Shown here: positions 47,923 through 57,094 of the stretch, piece after piece
Position numbering within the stretch: the stretch's first letter is position 1
Layout of the letters: each line of letters starts with the position of its first letter
Assembly (NCBI GenBank): GCA_001770955.1
Contig: MESL01000043.1
Coordinates: 41,834-105,833, forward strand
Direction of reading: 5' to 3'
Origin: Burkholderiales bacterium RIFCSPLOWO2_12_FULL_65_40
GTDB lineage: Bacteria; Pseudomonadota; Gammaproteobacteria; Burkholderiales; Burkholderiaceae_C
DNA length: 64,000 bases
Notes under the pieces: model-generated
Database searches by the model: none
What the model was told of the DNA's origin: nothing
Seen by the model: only the letters and a program-made list of their open reading frames with translations
Translations under genes and position numbers: made by a program

Positions 47923-48897
47923 TCAGAACAGGTTGTCCTGGTCCGCAAACAAACTCATCACCGAGTCCCCGCGGGCAATGCGCTGGATCGTCTCGGCGAT
48001 CAGCGGGGCCACGGAAAGCTGGCGGATCTTGGCGCAGCCGCGGGCGGCGTCGCTCAAGGGAATGGTGTTGGTCACGACCACTTCGTCGAGGGCCGAGCCT
48101 TTGGCGATACGTTCGATGGCCGGACCCGAGAAGATCGGGTGCGTGCAGTAGGCGTAGACCTTCTTGGCACCACGCTCCTTGAGCACTTCAGCGGCCTTCA
48201 CCAGTGTTCCGGCGGTGTCGATCATGTCGTCCATGATGACGCAGTTGCGACCGTCGATTTCTCCGATCACATGCATCACCTCGGACACATTGGCCTTGGG
48301 GCGGCGCTTGTCGATGATGGCCAGGTCGCAGCCGAGCTGCTTGGCCAGCGCACGGGCACGCACCACACCACCCACATCGGGCGACACCACAATCAGGTCG
48401 TCGTACATCTTCTGGCGCAGATCACCCAGCAGAACGGGAGAGGCGTAGATGTTGTCGACCGGAATATCGAAGAAACCCTGGATCTGGTCGGCATGCAGGT
48501 CCATGGTCAGCACGCGAGACACGCCAGCGGCCTGCAACATGTTGGCCACCACCTTGGCCGTGATCGGCACGCGCGTCGAGCGCGGGCGGCGATCCTGGCG
48601 GGCATAGCCGAAGTAGGGGATGACGGCGCTGATGCGTTCGGCCGAGGCGCGCTTGAGCGCGTCGACCATGATCAGCAGTTCCATCAGGTTGTCATTGGTC
48701 GGCGCGCAGGTGGACTGCACCACGAACACGTCGCGTGCGCGCACGTTCTGGTTGATCTCGACCGTCACTTCCCCGTCAGAGAAGCGGCCCACATGAGCGG
48801 CGCCGAGCGTGATGCCCATGTATTGGGCAATTTCAGCCGCCATGCCAGGGTTGGCGTTGCCGGTGAAAACCATGAAGTCGGGATGATTGGCTTGCAT
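47923..48897 (-). CDS. prs: Ribose-phosphate pyrophosphokinase
   Basis: This 324-residue class I PRPP synthase makes phosphoribosyl pyrophosphate from ribose-5-phosphate and ATP. It has [22 protein letters not shown], the RQDRRPRS catalytic flexible-loop region, the [20 protein letters not shown] stretch, and the PRPP loop [13 protein letters not shown]. Family length is normal. It lies directly downstream of tRNA-Gln. Confidence 0.98.
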   Translation of the reverse strand: MQANHPDFMVFTGNANPGMAAEIAQYMGITLGAAHVGRFSDGEVTVEINQNVRARDVFVVQSTCAPTNDNLMELLIMVDALKRASAERISAVIPYFGYARQDRRPRSTRVPITAKVVANMLQAAGVSRVLTMDLHADQIQGFFDIPVDNIYASPVLLGDLRQKMYDDLIVVSPDVGGVVRARALAKQLGCDLAIIDKRRPKANVSEVMHVIGEIDGRNCVIMDDMIDTAGTLVKAAEVLKERGAKKVYAYCTHPIFSGPAIERIAKGSALDEVVVTNTIPLSDAARGCAKIRQLSVAPLIAETIQRIARGDSVMSLFADQDNLF

Positions 48898-48944
48898 GAG
48901 CGTCCCAGCGGTCTGAAATTAATGCCTGTACGCGACAAGAGATT

Positions 48945-49021
48945 TGGCAGGGGAGAAAGGATTCGAACCTTTGCATGCCGGAATCAAAATCCGGTGCCTT
49001 AACCAGCTTGGCGACTCCCCT
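48945..49021 (-). tRNA. tRNA-Gln (anticodon TTG)
   Basis: A full cloverleaf lies on the minus strand: acceptor AGGGGAG with CTCCCCT, D arm with GGTTAAGGC, anticodon stem CCGGA/TCCGG around TTTTGAT (anticodon TTG), T arm AAAGG-TTCGAAT-CCTTT, discriminator G and an encoded CCA. It sits 7 nt after the ispE stop and upstream of prs, a conserved betaproteobacterial arrangement, so it is probably cut from an operon transcript. Confidence 0.97.
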
Positions 49022-49028
49022 ACACGGG

Positions 49029-49910
49029 TCAGATGCTTGATGGCATCTGACCGAAACTTTCATCTTTTGCCCACCCTGCCAGAGGATGCTGCATCAGATT
49101 TTCGCATGCCCTGACCTGCCAGGTGCCGGGGGCACCGCTGAGATCCGTGGCATGTTGCATTTGCGCAAACACTGCACTTCCCGAGCCCGTCATTCTGCCA
49201 TGCAATCCGAGTGTTTCGAGCCATTCGATGGCTTTTTTCACATCAGGGCACAGTGCTTGAGCGACGTTCTGCAAGTCATTTTGACCGAAGTCATAGTGTG
49301 TTGCAGCAAAGCCTAAGATTGTAGCACTATCAGAATCGCGTTTCAAAGCAGCCGATGAAAAAATTTCGCGTGTGTCCAACCCGGCCTCGGGTTTGACCAC
49401 GGCAAAGCGCCCTTTGGGTAGTTGTCTTGAACCCGTGAGGGGCCGGATGATCTCGCCAATGCCCTCGACCCAGGCATTGTGTCCGCACAGGAAGAAGGGC
49501 ACATCCGCACCCAGCGTCACGGCAATACGCTGCAGTTCAGGTACGGTCAGCCGAAGGTTCCACATGCGATTGAGTGCCAGCAGCACGGTGGCGGCATCCG
49601 ACGAGCCTCCTCCCATGCCGGCCTGTGCGGGGATGCGCTTGAGTACACCGATGTGCGCTCCCTGCGGACAGCCCGTGGCTTGCTGCAGTGCGCGCGCTGC
49701 TCGCACGGACAGGTCGTCGGCAGGAAGGGGTGAGCCCAGGTCCTCGCGGCTGATATGTCCGTCCGGGCGCAATTCGAAGTGCAGGGTGTCGCACCAGTCG
49801 ATGAGCATGAACACCGACTGCAGCAGATGGTAGCCATCGGCTCTGCGGCCTGTGATGTGCAGGAACAGGTTCAGCTTGGCGGGCGCAGGAACATCGTAGA
49901 GGGTTTGCAT
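49029..49910 (-). CDS. ispE: 4-diphosphocytidyl-2-C-methyl-D-erythritol kinase
   Basis: This 293-residue GHMP kinase of the MEP isoprenoid pathway starts DVPAPAKLNLFLHITGRRADGYH. The ATP-binding loop is PAQAGMGGGSSDAA near residues 94-107, and the C-terminal GRMTGSGSAVFA motif is present. It starts 11 nt after lolB and is followed by tRNA-Gln. Confidence 0.97.
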   Translation of the reverse strand: MQTLYDVPAPAKLNLFLHITGRRADGYHLLQSVFMLIDWCDTLHFELRPDGHISREDLGSPLPADDLSVRAARALQQATGCPQGAHIGVLKRIPAQAGMGGGSSDAATVLLALNRMWNLRLTVPELQRIAVTLGADVPFFLCGHNAWVEGIGEIIRPLTGSRQLPKGRFAVVKPEAGLDTREIFSSAALKRDSDSATILGFAATHYDFGQNDLQNVAQALCPDVKKAIEWLETLGLHGRMTGSGSAVFAQMQHATDLSGAPGTWQVRACENLMQHPLAGWAKDESFGQMPSSI

Positions 49911-49921
49911 GGCGCGGCGTG

Positions 49922-50467
49922 TCAGCGGTCCAGGGCAATGCGCAACGTGGCGCGGGGCGCTGGCGTGTGGCGTATGGCAGTCAGCCGACCCTGGTCCAGA
50001 CTGCTCAGGTCGGCTTGCCAGCCGTCTGCATTCGCAAGGGTGCCGTTGAGCCAGTCAAAGAGGGCGGTGATCGGCAAATGCGTGCCGGTGGACTGCCGCA
50101 GGAGTGCGTCGAGCGAATCCGATGTTTGAGTTTCGTTGCCGGCAACGAGCGTCGCACGGCCCGGTTCCCAATGCAGACGGGCCAGCACATTGCCCAGTGG
50201 GCTGAGCAACACCAGCTCGCCTCGGGCGGGGCTGCCTTGCAGCTCGAAACTGGCAGAGAAGGATTGTGCCGCCTGGTCTTCAACCTGAAGAGCCAGCCTG
50301 CCGCTCCAGTGGCCCCCATCGGCATGCGGTGCAGGAAGGGACGGGAGCTGTGCACATCCTGCCAGCCCCCATAGGAGCGGCATGAGGAGCCAGAGGAATA
50401 CGGTGCGCAGCAGGGCCTGGCGTGCGACGCCGCCACCACGCAAGCGGTTCAAGCCGAACTCGGGCAT
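49922..50467 (-). CDS. lolB: Outer-membrane lipoprotein insertion protein LolB
   Basis: This 181-residue lipoprotein has a signal with lipobox LAGC (Cys38), a longer leader than in E. coli because of an extra [13 protein letters not shown] start. The body HWSGRLALQVEDQAAQSFSASFEL and ELVLLSPLGNVLARLHWEP matches LolB, which accepts lipoproteins from LolA and inserts them in the outer membrane. The ATG overlaps the stop of the TPR gene by one base. The order lolB-ispE is conserved. Confidence 0.93.
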   Translation of the reverse strand: MPEFGLNRLRGGGVARQALLRTVFLWLLMPLLWGLAGCAQLPSLPAPHADGGHWSGRLALQVEDQAAQSFSASFELQGSPARGELVLLSPLGNVLARLHWEPGRATLVAGNETQTSDSLDALLRQSTGTHLPITALFDWLNGTLANADGWQADLSSLDQGRLTAIRHTPAPRATLRIALDR

Positions 50468-52224
50468 CAGAGGGAGACCCCAAGGCGTTTGAGCGTTTCC
50501 CGCAGGGTTTCATTGTCGGCATTGAGCCGTGCGCTTTCTTTCCAGATGGCCATGGCGCGATCTTTTTCACCCATGCTCCAGAGCACTTCACCGAGATGGG
50601 CTGCAATCTCTGCATCGGGGCGGATCTTGTATGCCGTTTCAAGCAGACGACGTGCTTGCTCCAGGTTGCCAAGGCGAAACTCCACCCAGCCCAGGCTGTC
50701 GGTGATGAACGGGTCGTCGGGCGCATGGCTCAGTGCCTTCAGCACCAGTTCCCGGGCTTCCGCCAGGCGTATGCCACGCTCTGCGAACGAGTAGCCCAGC
50801 GCGTTGTAGGCATGGTGGTAACCTGGCTTGCGCTGCATGATCTGGCGCAGCAGGCGCTCCATGACTTCGTGCCGCCCTGTTTTGTCTGCCAGCATGGCCA
50901 GTTCGTATACTAGGTCGTCGTCATCGGGCGTCTGTGCCACCACCTTTTCTTGCAGTGTGTAGGCTTCGTCGAATGCGCGTGCATCGCGCAGCAATTGCAC
51001 TTCGGCTAGCATGATCATGCGGCGGGCCTCATCCGTGGCGGCAGGCATGCTGCGCAGGAGCGCTCGTGCCTGGGTGAGCTTGCCTTGACGTGCCAGCAGC
51101 GATGCCCTGCGGGTCTGCGCACTGAACAGGTCTTTTTCGTTTTCGATGCGGCTCAGCCAGTTCTCAGCGCTGGCAAAGTCTCCGCGTTTTTCGGCGATCT
51201 GCGCATGCAGCAGATAGGCGGGCGTCATGCTGACGCGATTGGACTCGCTGTCAGTGGTCGATTCGGCCAGTGCGGTAAAGCGTTGAAGGGAGGCCTCGGC
51301 AGCGTCCAGGCTGCCGTCCTGAAACTGGAGTGCGGCTTGCACCAGCCATGCCTGGATCAAGTCGGGCTTGTCCTGGGTGACGATCTGCACTTGCTGTCGC
51401 GCTTCGGTATAGCGCTGCAGCTCGAGCAGCAGACGCGCATACGCCATGCGCAACTCCGGCGTTGGCTTGCCCTCCAGGTATCTGCGCAGCAGGGGCTCGG
51501 CATCGGTCGTGCCCCCTTCCATCAGTTCCAGAGCCAATACAGCCGGACCGTCGCTGAGCGGATCCAGGCTCTGGCCCCGGCGGGCCGCGTCCAGGGCGCC
51601 GGATTTGTTGTCCGCCATCAATCGCATGCGCCCGACGGCCGTCCAGGCCGCCGCGCCGGCGGACGGATCTGCCAGGTCGTTGACCAGTGCCTTTTCCACC
51701 ACAGTCGCTGCCAGTGTCTTGTCGGAGGCTCTGCGGTACAGCTGTGGCAACGCCAGCAGGGATGCGGCCTTGCCGGGGGCGGGCGCTGTTTCCAGTTCCT
51801 GCTTGAGGGGGGCGGCGGTTTCCTCGATACGGTTGAGCGCGATGAGGATTTGAAGAACGTAGCGGTTCGCTTCGCGGGACGTCGGCCAGGCACCCTTCCA
51901 GGCCTGAGCCGCCACGAGCGCAGATTCTCCAGAGCGGGACTGCAGGGCGATGTCGGTGGCGCGCTGGTAAAGCCTTTCGTCATTGCTGCGGCGTGCGGCC
52001 TCCAGCATGAGGGCGTAACCTGTTCCTGGGTCGCCGCCTCGGGCCAGGATTTCACCAATCAATATTTCGTAGAAAAGGGTGGCATCCAGAAGTGCGGCCG
52101 ACGGTTTGAGTTCATTGTTCTGGCTGCTGCCTGTTCCTGAGGAGGGCTGGGCCCATGCAGTCGGGGTGCCGGTCGCCAGAACGGTGGCCAGCGTTGCCGC
52201 CAGGAGTCGAAAGAAATGGACCAT
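50467..52224 (-). CDS. Exported TPR-repeat protein
   Basis: This 585-residue protein has a signal peptide ([25 protein letters not shown]) and many tetratricopeptide repeats (for example [24 protein letters not shown] and [26 protein letters not shown]). It is probably a periplasmic or membrane-attached scaffold; its position beside lolB is common in betaproteobacteria. The ATG at 52224 is chosen because TATTAT ends 6 nt upstream; the ATG at 52242 would add six residues. It is divergent from mutM. Confidence 0.88.
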   Translation of the reverse strand: MVHFFRLLAATLATVLATGTPTAWAQPSSGTGSSQNNELKPSAALLDATLFYEILIGEILARGGDPGTGYALMLEAARRSNDERLYQRATDIALQSRSGESALVAAQAWKGAWPTSREANRYVLQILIALNRIEETAAPLKQELETAPAPGKAASLLALPQLYRRASDKTLAATVVEKALVNDLADPSAGAAAWTAVGRMRLMADNKSGALDAARRGQSLDPLSDGPAVLALELMEGGTTDAEPLLRRYLEGKPTPELRMAYARLLLELQRYTEARQQVQIVTQDKPDLIQAWLVQAALQFQDGSLDAAEASLQRFTALAESTTDSESNRVSMTPAYLLHAQIAEKRGDFASAENWLSRIENEKDLFSAQTRRASLLARQGKLTQARALLRSMPAATDEARRMIMLAEVQLLRDARAFDEAYTLQEKVVAQTPDDDDLVYELAMLADKTGRHEVMERLLRQIMQRKPGYHHAYNALGYSFAERGIRLAEARELVLKALSHAPDDPFITDSLGWVEFRLGNLEQARRLLETAYKIRPDAEIAAHLGEVLWSMGEKDRAMAIWKESARLNADNETLRETLKRLGVSL

Positions 52225-52271
52225 CGGGCCATAATAATCCATGCCCACAAACCCCGACCGAGTCGCTGTCC

Positions 52272-53087
52272 ATGCCTGAGTTGCCCGAGGTTGAGGTGAC
52301 ACGCCGCAGTTTCGCTCAGGCCATCTCTGGCGCGCGTGTTTTGTCGGTTGCACTTGGCAAGCCTCTGCGTTGGCCTTTGGGGTGTGATCCGGTCGACCTT
52401 GTCGGCCGTGTTGTCGCGGGAGTGCGCAGACGCGGGAAATATCTACTGCTCGATCTCGATGAAGGACTGCTGTTGGTGCACCTCGGGATGTCCGGGAGCC
52501 TGCGTTTCATGCAGGCGCACGCAGCCATGGGGCCTCACGATCACTTTGACATGGTGACTTCCGCCGGGGTTTTGCGCCTGCACGACCCACGTCGTTTTGG
52601 TGCCGTGGTGTATGCCTACGGCAACGGCGACCCTGTGATGCATCGCTTGCTGGGCAAGTTGGGGATGGAGCCGCTGTCTGACGATTTCCGGTGGGACGCC
52701 TTTTTCTCCGGGTTGCGTTCAAGCCGGGCTCCGATCAAGCAGGTTCTGCTGGCCGGGCGCCTGGTGGTGGGGGTTGGAAACATCTATGCCTCGGAGGCTC
52801 TGTTTCTCGCGGGAATCCGTCCCACCATGGAATCTTCACGCATTGGCCCCGTACGGGCCCGCAGGCTGTATGCCGCCATTCGGCAGGTGCTTGAACTGGC
52901 GGTGCAGCGGGGCGGCAGCACGTTGCGCAATTTCTCCAGTGCCGACGGCAGTGTGGGGCATTTCCAGAGCGAGGCCCGTGTCTATGGCAGGGAGGGGGCC
53001 CCCTGTCATACTTGCGGTACTGCCGTGCGCATGGTGCGCCAGGGGCAGCGCAGCAGCTATTTTTGTCCCCGGTGTCAGCGAGCCTGA
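52272..53087 (+). CDS. mutM: Formamidopyrimidine-DNA glycosylase
   Basis: This 271-residue Fpg enzyme removes 8-oxoguanine and formamidopyrimidines from DNA. The N-terminus [12 protein letters not shown] carries the catalytic Pro2 and Glu3, and Lys in [23 protein letters not shown] is the helix-two-turn-helix. The C-terminal zinc finger is [25 protein letters not shown] dynamin-like gene and mutY follow on the same strand. Confidence 0.97.
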   Translation: MPELPEVEVTRRSFAQAISGARVLSVALGKPLRWPLGCDPVDLVGRVVAGVRRRGKYLLLDLDEGLLLVHLGMSGSLRFMQAHAAMGPHDHFDMVTSAGVLRLHDPRRFGAVVYAYGNGDPVMHRLLGKLGMEPLSDDFRWDAFFSGLRSSRAPIKQVLLAGRLVVGVGNIYASEALFLAGIRPTMESSRIGPVRARRLYAAIRQVLELAVQRGGSTLRNFSSADGSVGHFQSEARVYGREGAPCHTCGTAVRMVRQGQRSSYFCPRCQRA

Positions 53088-53137
53088 GGTTTTCAAACCA
53101 CGATTGACCGGGCAAATACCGTCTTTCGGGCTTGCGA

Positions 53138-53168
53138 TGCTATATTTTGTGCCTGTCCGTGGGCAGGC
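53138..53168 (+). promoter_or_regulatory. Extended -10 box and leader hairpin of the dynamin-like gene
   Basis: TGCTATATT (53138-53146) fits an extended -10 element. The hairpin GCCTGTC-CGTG-GGCAGGC (53151-53168) lies in the predicted leader. Together they suggest that the GTPase-mutY pair can be transcribed apart from mutM. Confidence 0.4.
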
Positions 53169-53192
53169 CGTCCTTTGAACTCCGGGAGCAAC

Positions 53193-55157
53193 GTGGGACC
53201 ATCATTCAACGAGCAGTTTGAGCAGCACGGGGCGTGGAGACGTGAGTTTGCCCGACAACTGAAGCAGTTGGGCGACTGGATGACGACCCACGAGCTCATG
53301 GATGCTGCGGTCCAGGAGCGTTTGCAGCGTCTGGAGGATCAGGTCCGGACCGACAAGGTCATGGTGGCGTTCGTGGCAGAGTTCTCGCGTGGCAAATCCG
53401 AGCTGATCAACGCCATCTTTTTTGCCGACTACGGCCGCAGGATCATGCCTGCCAGCGCAGGTCGGACCACCATGTGCCCCACCGAACTGGGTTATGACCC
53501 TTCGGTGGCTCCCTGTTTGCGTTTGCTTCCTATTGACACCCGCTTGCAGCTCAAGAGTCTGGCGGAATGGAGGCTCAAGCCTGATCGCTGGGTAGAGGTC
53601 GCCCTGGACATTCACGATGCAGGACAGATCGCCAAAGCGCTAGAGAAAGTCGCGCAGGTCAGTCGTGTCAGCGTGGATGATGCGCGGGCGATGGGCTTTT
53701 GGCATGACGAACTGCCGGATGAGAATCCATCGCAGGATGCTCAGGGCATGGTGGAGGTTCCCATGTGGCGCCATGCCCTGATCAATATGCCGCACCCTTT
53801 GCTCAAGCAGGGGCTGGTGATCCTCGATACCCCGGGCCTCAATGCCGTGGGTGCCGAGCCTGAGTTGACGGTCAACCTGATTCCGCAGGCGCATGCCGTT
53901 GTTTTCATCCTGGGGGCTGATACGGGTGTGACGCGTTCGGACCTCTCCATCTGGCGCGAGCACCTTGTTTCTACGCCAGAAAGCACCGAAGCCCGGCTGG
54001 TCGTTCTCAACAAGATCGACACCCTGTGGGACACACTGAATTCGCCCCAGCAGATCCAGGAGCAACTTGAACGGCAATGCCAGACATCGGCAGAAATGCT
54101 GGGGGTCCGGCTGGACCAGGTGGTGCCTGTGTCCGCGCAAAAGGGCCTGGTGGCCAAAATCGCCTGTGATGACGTCATGCTTGAAGCCAGCGGCCTGCCG
54201 GTGCTGGAAGAGGCCTTGGCCAAAGGAATCATGGGGCAGCGGCAGGCCATCCTGCGTTCTGCCATCGGTGCCGGCATTGCAGGGTTGCGTGCAGAAACCT
54301 CGCGGGTGCTCAATATCCGACGACGGGATCTGGATGACCAGATGCTGGAGTTGCGAAGCCTGCGTGGCAAAAATGCGGCGGTCATCGGCTCGATGCGCAA
54401 CCGGATAGAGCACGAACAGCGTGAGTTCGATCTGAGTGCCACCAAGATCCATGCGGTGCGTGCGGTCCATCTGAAACTGTTGCGTGACGTGTTTCAGCAG
54501 CTCGGAACCAAGGCACTCAAGGAACAGTTGACCGATCTGGTGGGTGCGCTCCAACAAAAAGGGCTCAAACTGGGTGTGCGCAAGCAGTATGCCGAGGCGT
54601 TCAAAGGTCTCAAGTCCACGCTGGACATGGCTCAGGCCTCAGCTACTGAAATTCACGCCATGCTTGAAGGAACCTTCCGGCAATTGAATGCCGAGTTCGG
54701 GTTTTCGCTCCAGGTGCCTGCGGTACCGCAACTGGATCCATTTGCGCTCGATCTGGATCGCATCGAGCAGAGTCACCTCCAGTATCTCAGCGTGGGCAAC
54801 GCTCTCAAGCTGGTGCAGCCGGAGTTTGCAGAGCGTTTGGGGCGGGCGCTTTCCATGCGATTGCGTGCCGTGTTCGAGTCTGCTGCGAATGATCTTGAAC
54901 TCTGGAGCAAGTCGGCCACGGCGCAGCTCGATGCCCAGTTGCGGGAGCGCAAACGCAGCTTTTCTCGCCGAATTGAAGCGGTGGATCGTATTCAGCAGGC
55001 GGCCAGCGGGCTGGAGGATCGGATTGCCGAAATCGAAGAGGGTGAAGTGGCTTTGGAACGCCTCGATCAGCGCCTTCAGCAGCTGACAGAGCAATTGATG
55101 TGCCTGTCCGCCGATGCGACCGATACCGAGCATCACGATGTTTTTGCTCCGGCATGA
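53193..55157 (+). CDS. Dynamin-like GTPase
   Basis: This is a 654-residue large GTPase. The G domain has G1 AEFSRGKSE (about residues 62-70), a G2 region RTTMCPTEL, G3 ILDTPGLNA near 211 and G4 LNKIDTLWD near 273. Long helical and coiled segments follow (RRRDLDDQMLELRSLRGKN; SKSATAQLDAQLRERKRSF), as in bacterial dynamin-like proteins that bind or remodel membranes. There is no transmembrane segment. The GTG at 53193 has GGGAG upstream; a TTG at 53175 would add six residues. The stop overlaps the mutY start (ATGA). The role in this operon is unknown. Confidence 0.85.
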   Translation: MGPSFNEQFEQHGAWRREFARQLKQLGDWMTTHELMDAAVQERLQRLEDQVRTDKVMVAFVAEFSRGKSELINAIFFADYGRRIMPASAGRTTMCPTELGYDPSVAPCLRLLPIDTRLQLKSLAEWRLKPDRWVEVALDIHDAGQIAKALEKVAQVSRVSVDDARAMGFWHDELPDENPSQDAQGMVEVPMWRHALINMPHPLLKQGLVILDTPGLNAVGAEPELTVNLIPQAHAVVFILGADTGVTRSDLSIWREHLVSTPESTEARLVVLNKIDTLWDTLNSPQQIQEQLERQCQTSAEMLGVRLDQVVPVSAQKGLVAKIACDDVMLEASGLPVLEEALAKGIMGQRQAILRSAIGAGIAGLRAETSRVLNIRRRDLDDQMLELRSLRGKNAAVIGSMRNRIEHEQREFDLSATKIHAVRAVHLKLLRDVFQQLGTKALKEQLTDLVGALQQKGLKLGVRKQYAEAFKGLKSTLDMAQASATEIHAMLEGTFRQLNAEFGFSLQVPAVPQLDPFALDLDRIEQSHLQYLSVGNALKLVQPEFAERLGRALSMRLRAVFESAANDLELWSKSATAQLDAQLRERKRSFSRRIEAVDRIQQAASGLEDRIAEIEEGEVALERLDQRLQQLTEQLMCLSADATDTEHHDVFAPA

Positions 55158-56203
55158 CGGAGTGTGAAAGCGCGGTGGCCACGCGGGTGGTGCGTTGGCA
55201 GCAATTGCACGGGCGCAGCCATTTGCCCTGGCAGCAGACGCGAGATCCCTATCGAGTCTGGCTCTCCGAAATCATGCTCCAGCAGACGCAGGTGGGAACG
55301 GTGCTGGACTACTACGTACGTTTCCTGGAGCGGTTTCCGGATGTCTCTTCACTGGCGAAGGCCTCTCCGGATGAGGTTCTGGCGCTGTGGAGCGGGCTGG
55401 GTTACTACAGCCGTGCGCGCAATCTTCATCGGTGCGCACAGCAGATCGTCGCTGAACATGGCGGGTCCTTCCCCAGTTCTGCACAGACGCTCGCGACGCT
55501 GCCGGGGATCGGGCGCTCCACTGCCGGGGCGATCGCGGCTTTCTGCTTTGGTGAGCGTGCGCCCATCCTTGATGCGAACGTGCGCCGTGTTCTTACCCGA
55601 CTCCTGGGGTTTGGGGACGATCTTGCGATAGCGGCCAATGAGCGCAAGCTCTGGGAGCTGGCGTCCACACTGTTGCCGCAGATCGATTTGCATCATTCCA
55701 TGCCGCGATATACACAAGGAATGATGGATCTGGGCGCCATGGTTTGTCTGCCGCGCAAGCCGCAGTGCGGGCAATGTCCGCTGCACTCCTGCTGCAAGGC
55801 GGGCCTGCAGGGTGATCCTGAAAATTACCCATTCAAGACTCGAAAGGTATTGCGCAAATCCGAATCATGGTGGTTGCTGATTCAGCGCGATTCCACGGAG
55901 CGAGTGTGGTTGCACCGACGCCCATCCAGAGGAATCTGGGCAGGTCTGCATTGCCTTCCTGTGTTCCCGGAGCGCCAGGCCTTGATGGATCGCATTCCTC
56001 AAGAGATGGTGCCCGGCATTCTTGAAATGCCTGCGGTGCTTCATGTATTGACGCACCGTGATCTCCATCTGCATCCTGTGCAGGTGGGTGCGACCCGACT
56101 TCCGCTGCTTTCCGAAGAGGATGGAGGCTGGTTTGAGCGTGCTCAATGGCAACAGCTGGGCTTGCCAGCCCCTGTTCGCAAGCTGCTCGAAGAAGTGGCG
56201 TAA
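55154..56203 (+). CDS. mutY: A/G-specific adenine glycosylase
   Basis: This 349-residue enzyme removes adenine mispaired with 8-oxoguanine. It has WLSEIMLQQTQV (catalytic Glu), the HhH and aspartate region LPGIGRSTAGAIAAF...ILDANVRRV, and the 4Fe-4S loop CLPRKPQCGQCPLHSCC (C-x6-C-x2-C-x5-C). A C-terminal Nudix-like domain recognises 8-oxoguanine (WLHRRPSRGIWAGLHCLPVF). The ATG overlaps the GTPase gene stop, so MutY synthesis is coupled to the dynamin-like protein. Confidence 0.97.
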   Translation: MTECESAVATRVVRWQQLHGRSHLPWQQTRDPYRVWLSEIMLQQTQVGTVLDYYVRFLERFPDVSSLAKASPDEVLALWSGLGYYSRARNLHRCAQQIVAEHGGSFPSSAQTLATLPGIGRSTAGAIAAFCFGERAPILDANVRRVLTRLLGFGDDLAIAANERKLWELASTLLPQIDLHHSMPRYTQGMMDLGAMVCLPRKPQCGQCPLHSCCKAGLQGDPENYPFKTRKVLRKSESWWLLIQRDSTERVWLHRRPSRGIWAGLHCLPVFPERQALMDRIPQEMVPGILEMPAVLHVLTHRDLHLHPVQVGATRLPLLSEEDGGWFERAQWQQLGLPAPVRKLLEEVA

Positions 56204-56227
56204 TCGGTCAAGACAGAGCGCAGCGTC

Positions 56228-57091
56228 TCAGCGACCATCCAGTTCGCGATGGCGACGCAGCGTGGACCATTTTGGACCGAAAATCTCCGTCAGACGTTCG
56301 ACCAGATACACAGAGCGGTGCTGCCCTCCAGTACAGCCAATGGCGACAGTGACATAGCTGCGGTGATTCTGGGCCATGGCTACAAGCCAGTGGGACAGGA
56401 AAGTTTCAATATGCTTCTGCATGAGCGCCACGTCGGGCTGCTGCTGCAAAAAATCCACCACTTCAGGATCGAGCCCCGTGAGATCACGCAAGTCGGTCTC
56501 ATAGTGGGGATTGGGGAGCATGCGGACATCAAAGACGAAATCTGCATCCACCGGAATTCCTCGCTTGAATGCGAAGGACTGAAACACCAGCGAGAGCTGG
56601 TCTGATGTGGTCGAGATCAGGCTCTTGATATACCCCTGCAGCTGGGATGCGCGGATATTGCTGGTGTCAATGACGTGTGCCTGCTCCCGCAACTCGGCCA
56701 GCAACTCCCGCTCCAGTTCGATCACCTGGACCAGCGCACGCTGGCCCTCATTGAGTTCTCCATGGAACAGTGGGTGGCGTCGCCGGGTTTCCGAAAAGCG
56801 ACGGACAAGAGTGTCGGTGGTGGCATCCAGAAATAACGAATGCACTGTACATCCCTGATCCCGCAACTCTGCCAGTTTGTGCGGCACCTGGGGTAGCGAG
56901 GTGGCGCTGCGCACGTCCATCGCAATGGCCAGGCGGTGGCCGTGGTGTTTGTGTTCCAGCGCAACAAATGCGACCAGCAGCTCGGGAGGCAGGTTGTCAA
57001 TGCAGTAATAACCTGCATCTTCCAAGGCCCGCAGAGCCACCGATTTGCCGGAACCGGACATGCCGGTGATGAGGACGATCTCCGGATTCAT
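56228..57091 (-). CDS. rapZ: RNase adapter protein RapZ
   Basis: This 287-residue protein has Walker A GMSGSGKS (residues 10-17), [23 protein letters not shown] and the C-terminal [16 protein letters not shown] signature. In E. coli RapZ senses glucosamine-6-phosphate and guides RNase E to GlmZ. Here it is the last gene of nadK-recN-rapZ rather than being in an rpoN/pts cluster. GGGAG precedes the ATG. It is convergent with mutY. Confidence 0.95.
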   Translation of the reverse strand: MNPEIVLITGMSGSGKSVALRALEDAGYYCIDNLPPELLVAFVALEHKHHGHRLAIAMDVRSATSLPQVPHKLAELRDQGCTVHSLFLDATTDTLVRRFSETRRRHPLFHGELNEGQRALVQVIELERELLAELREQAHVIDTSNIRASQLQGYIKSLISTTSDQLSLVFQSFAFKRGIPVDADFVFDVRMLPNPHYETDLRDLTGLDPEVVDFLQQQPDVALMQKHIETFLSHWLVAMAQNHRSYVTVAIGCTGGQHRSVYLVERLTEIFGPKWSTLRRHRELDGR

Positions 57092-57094
57092 GCA

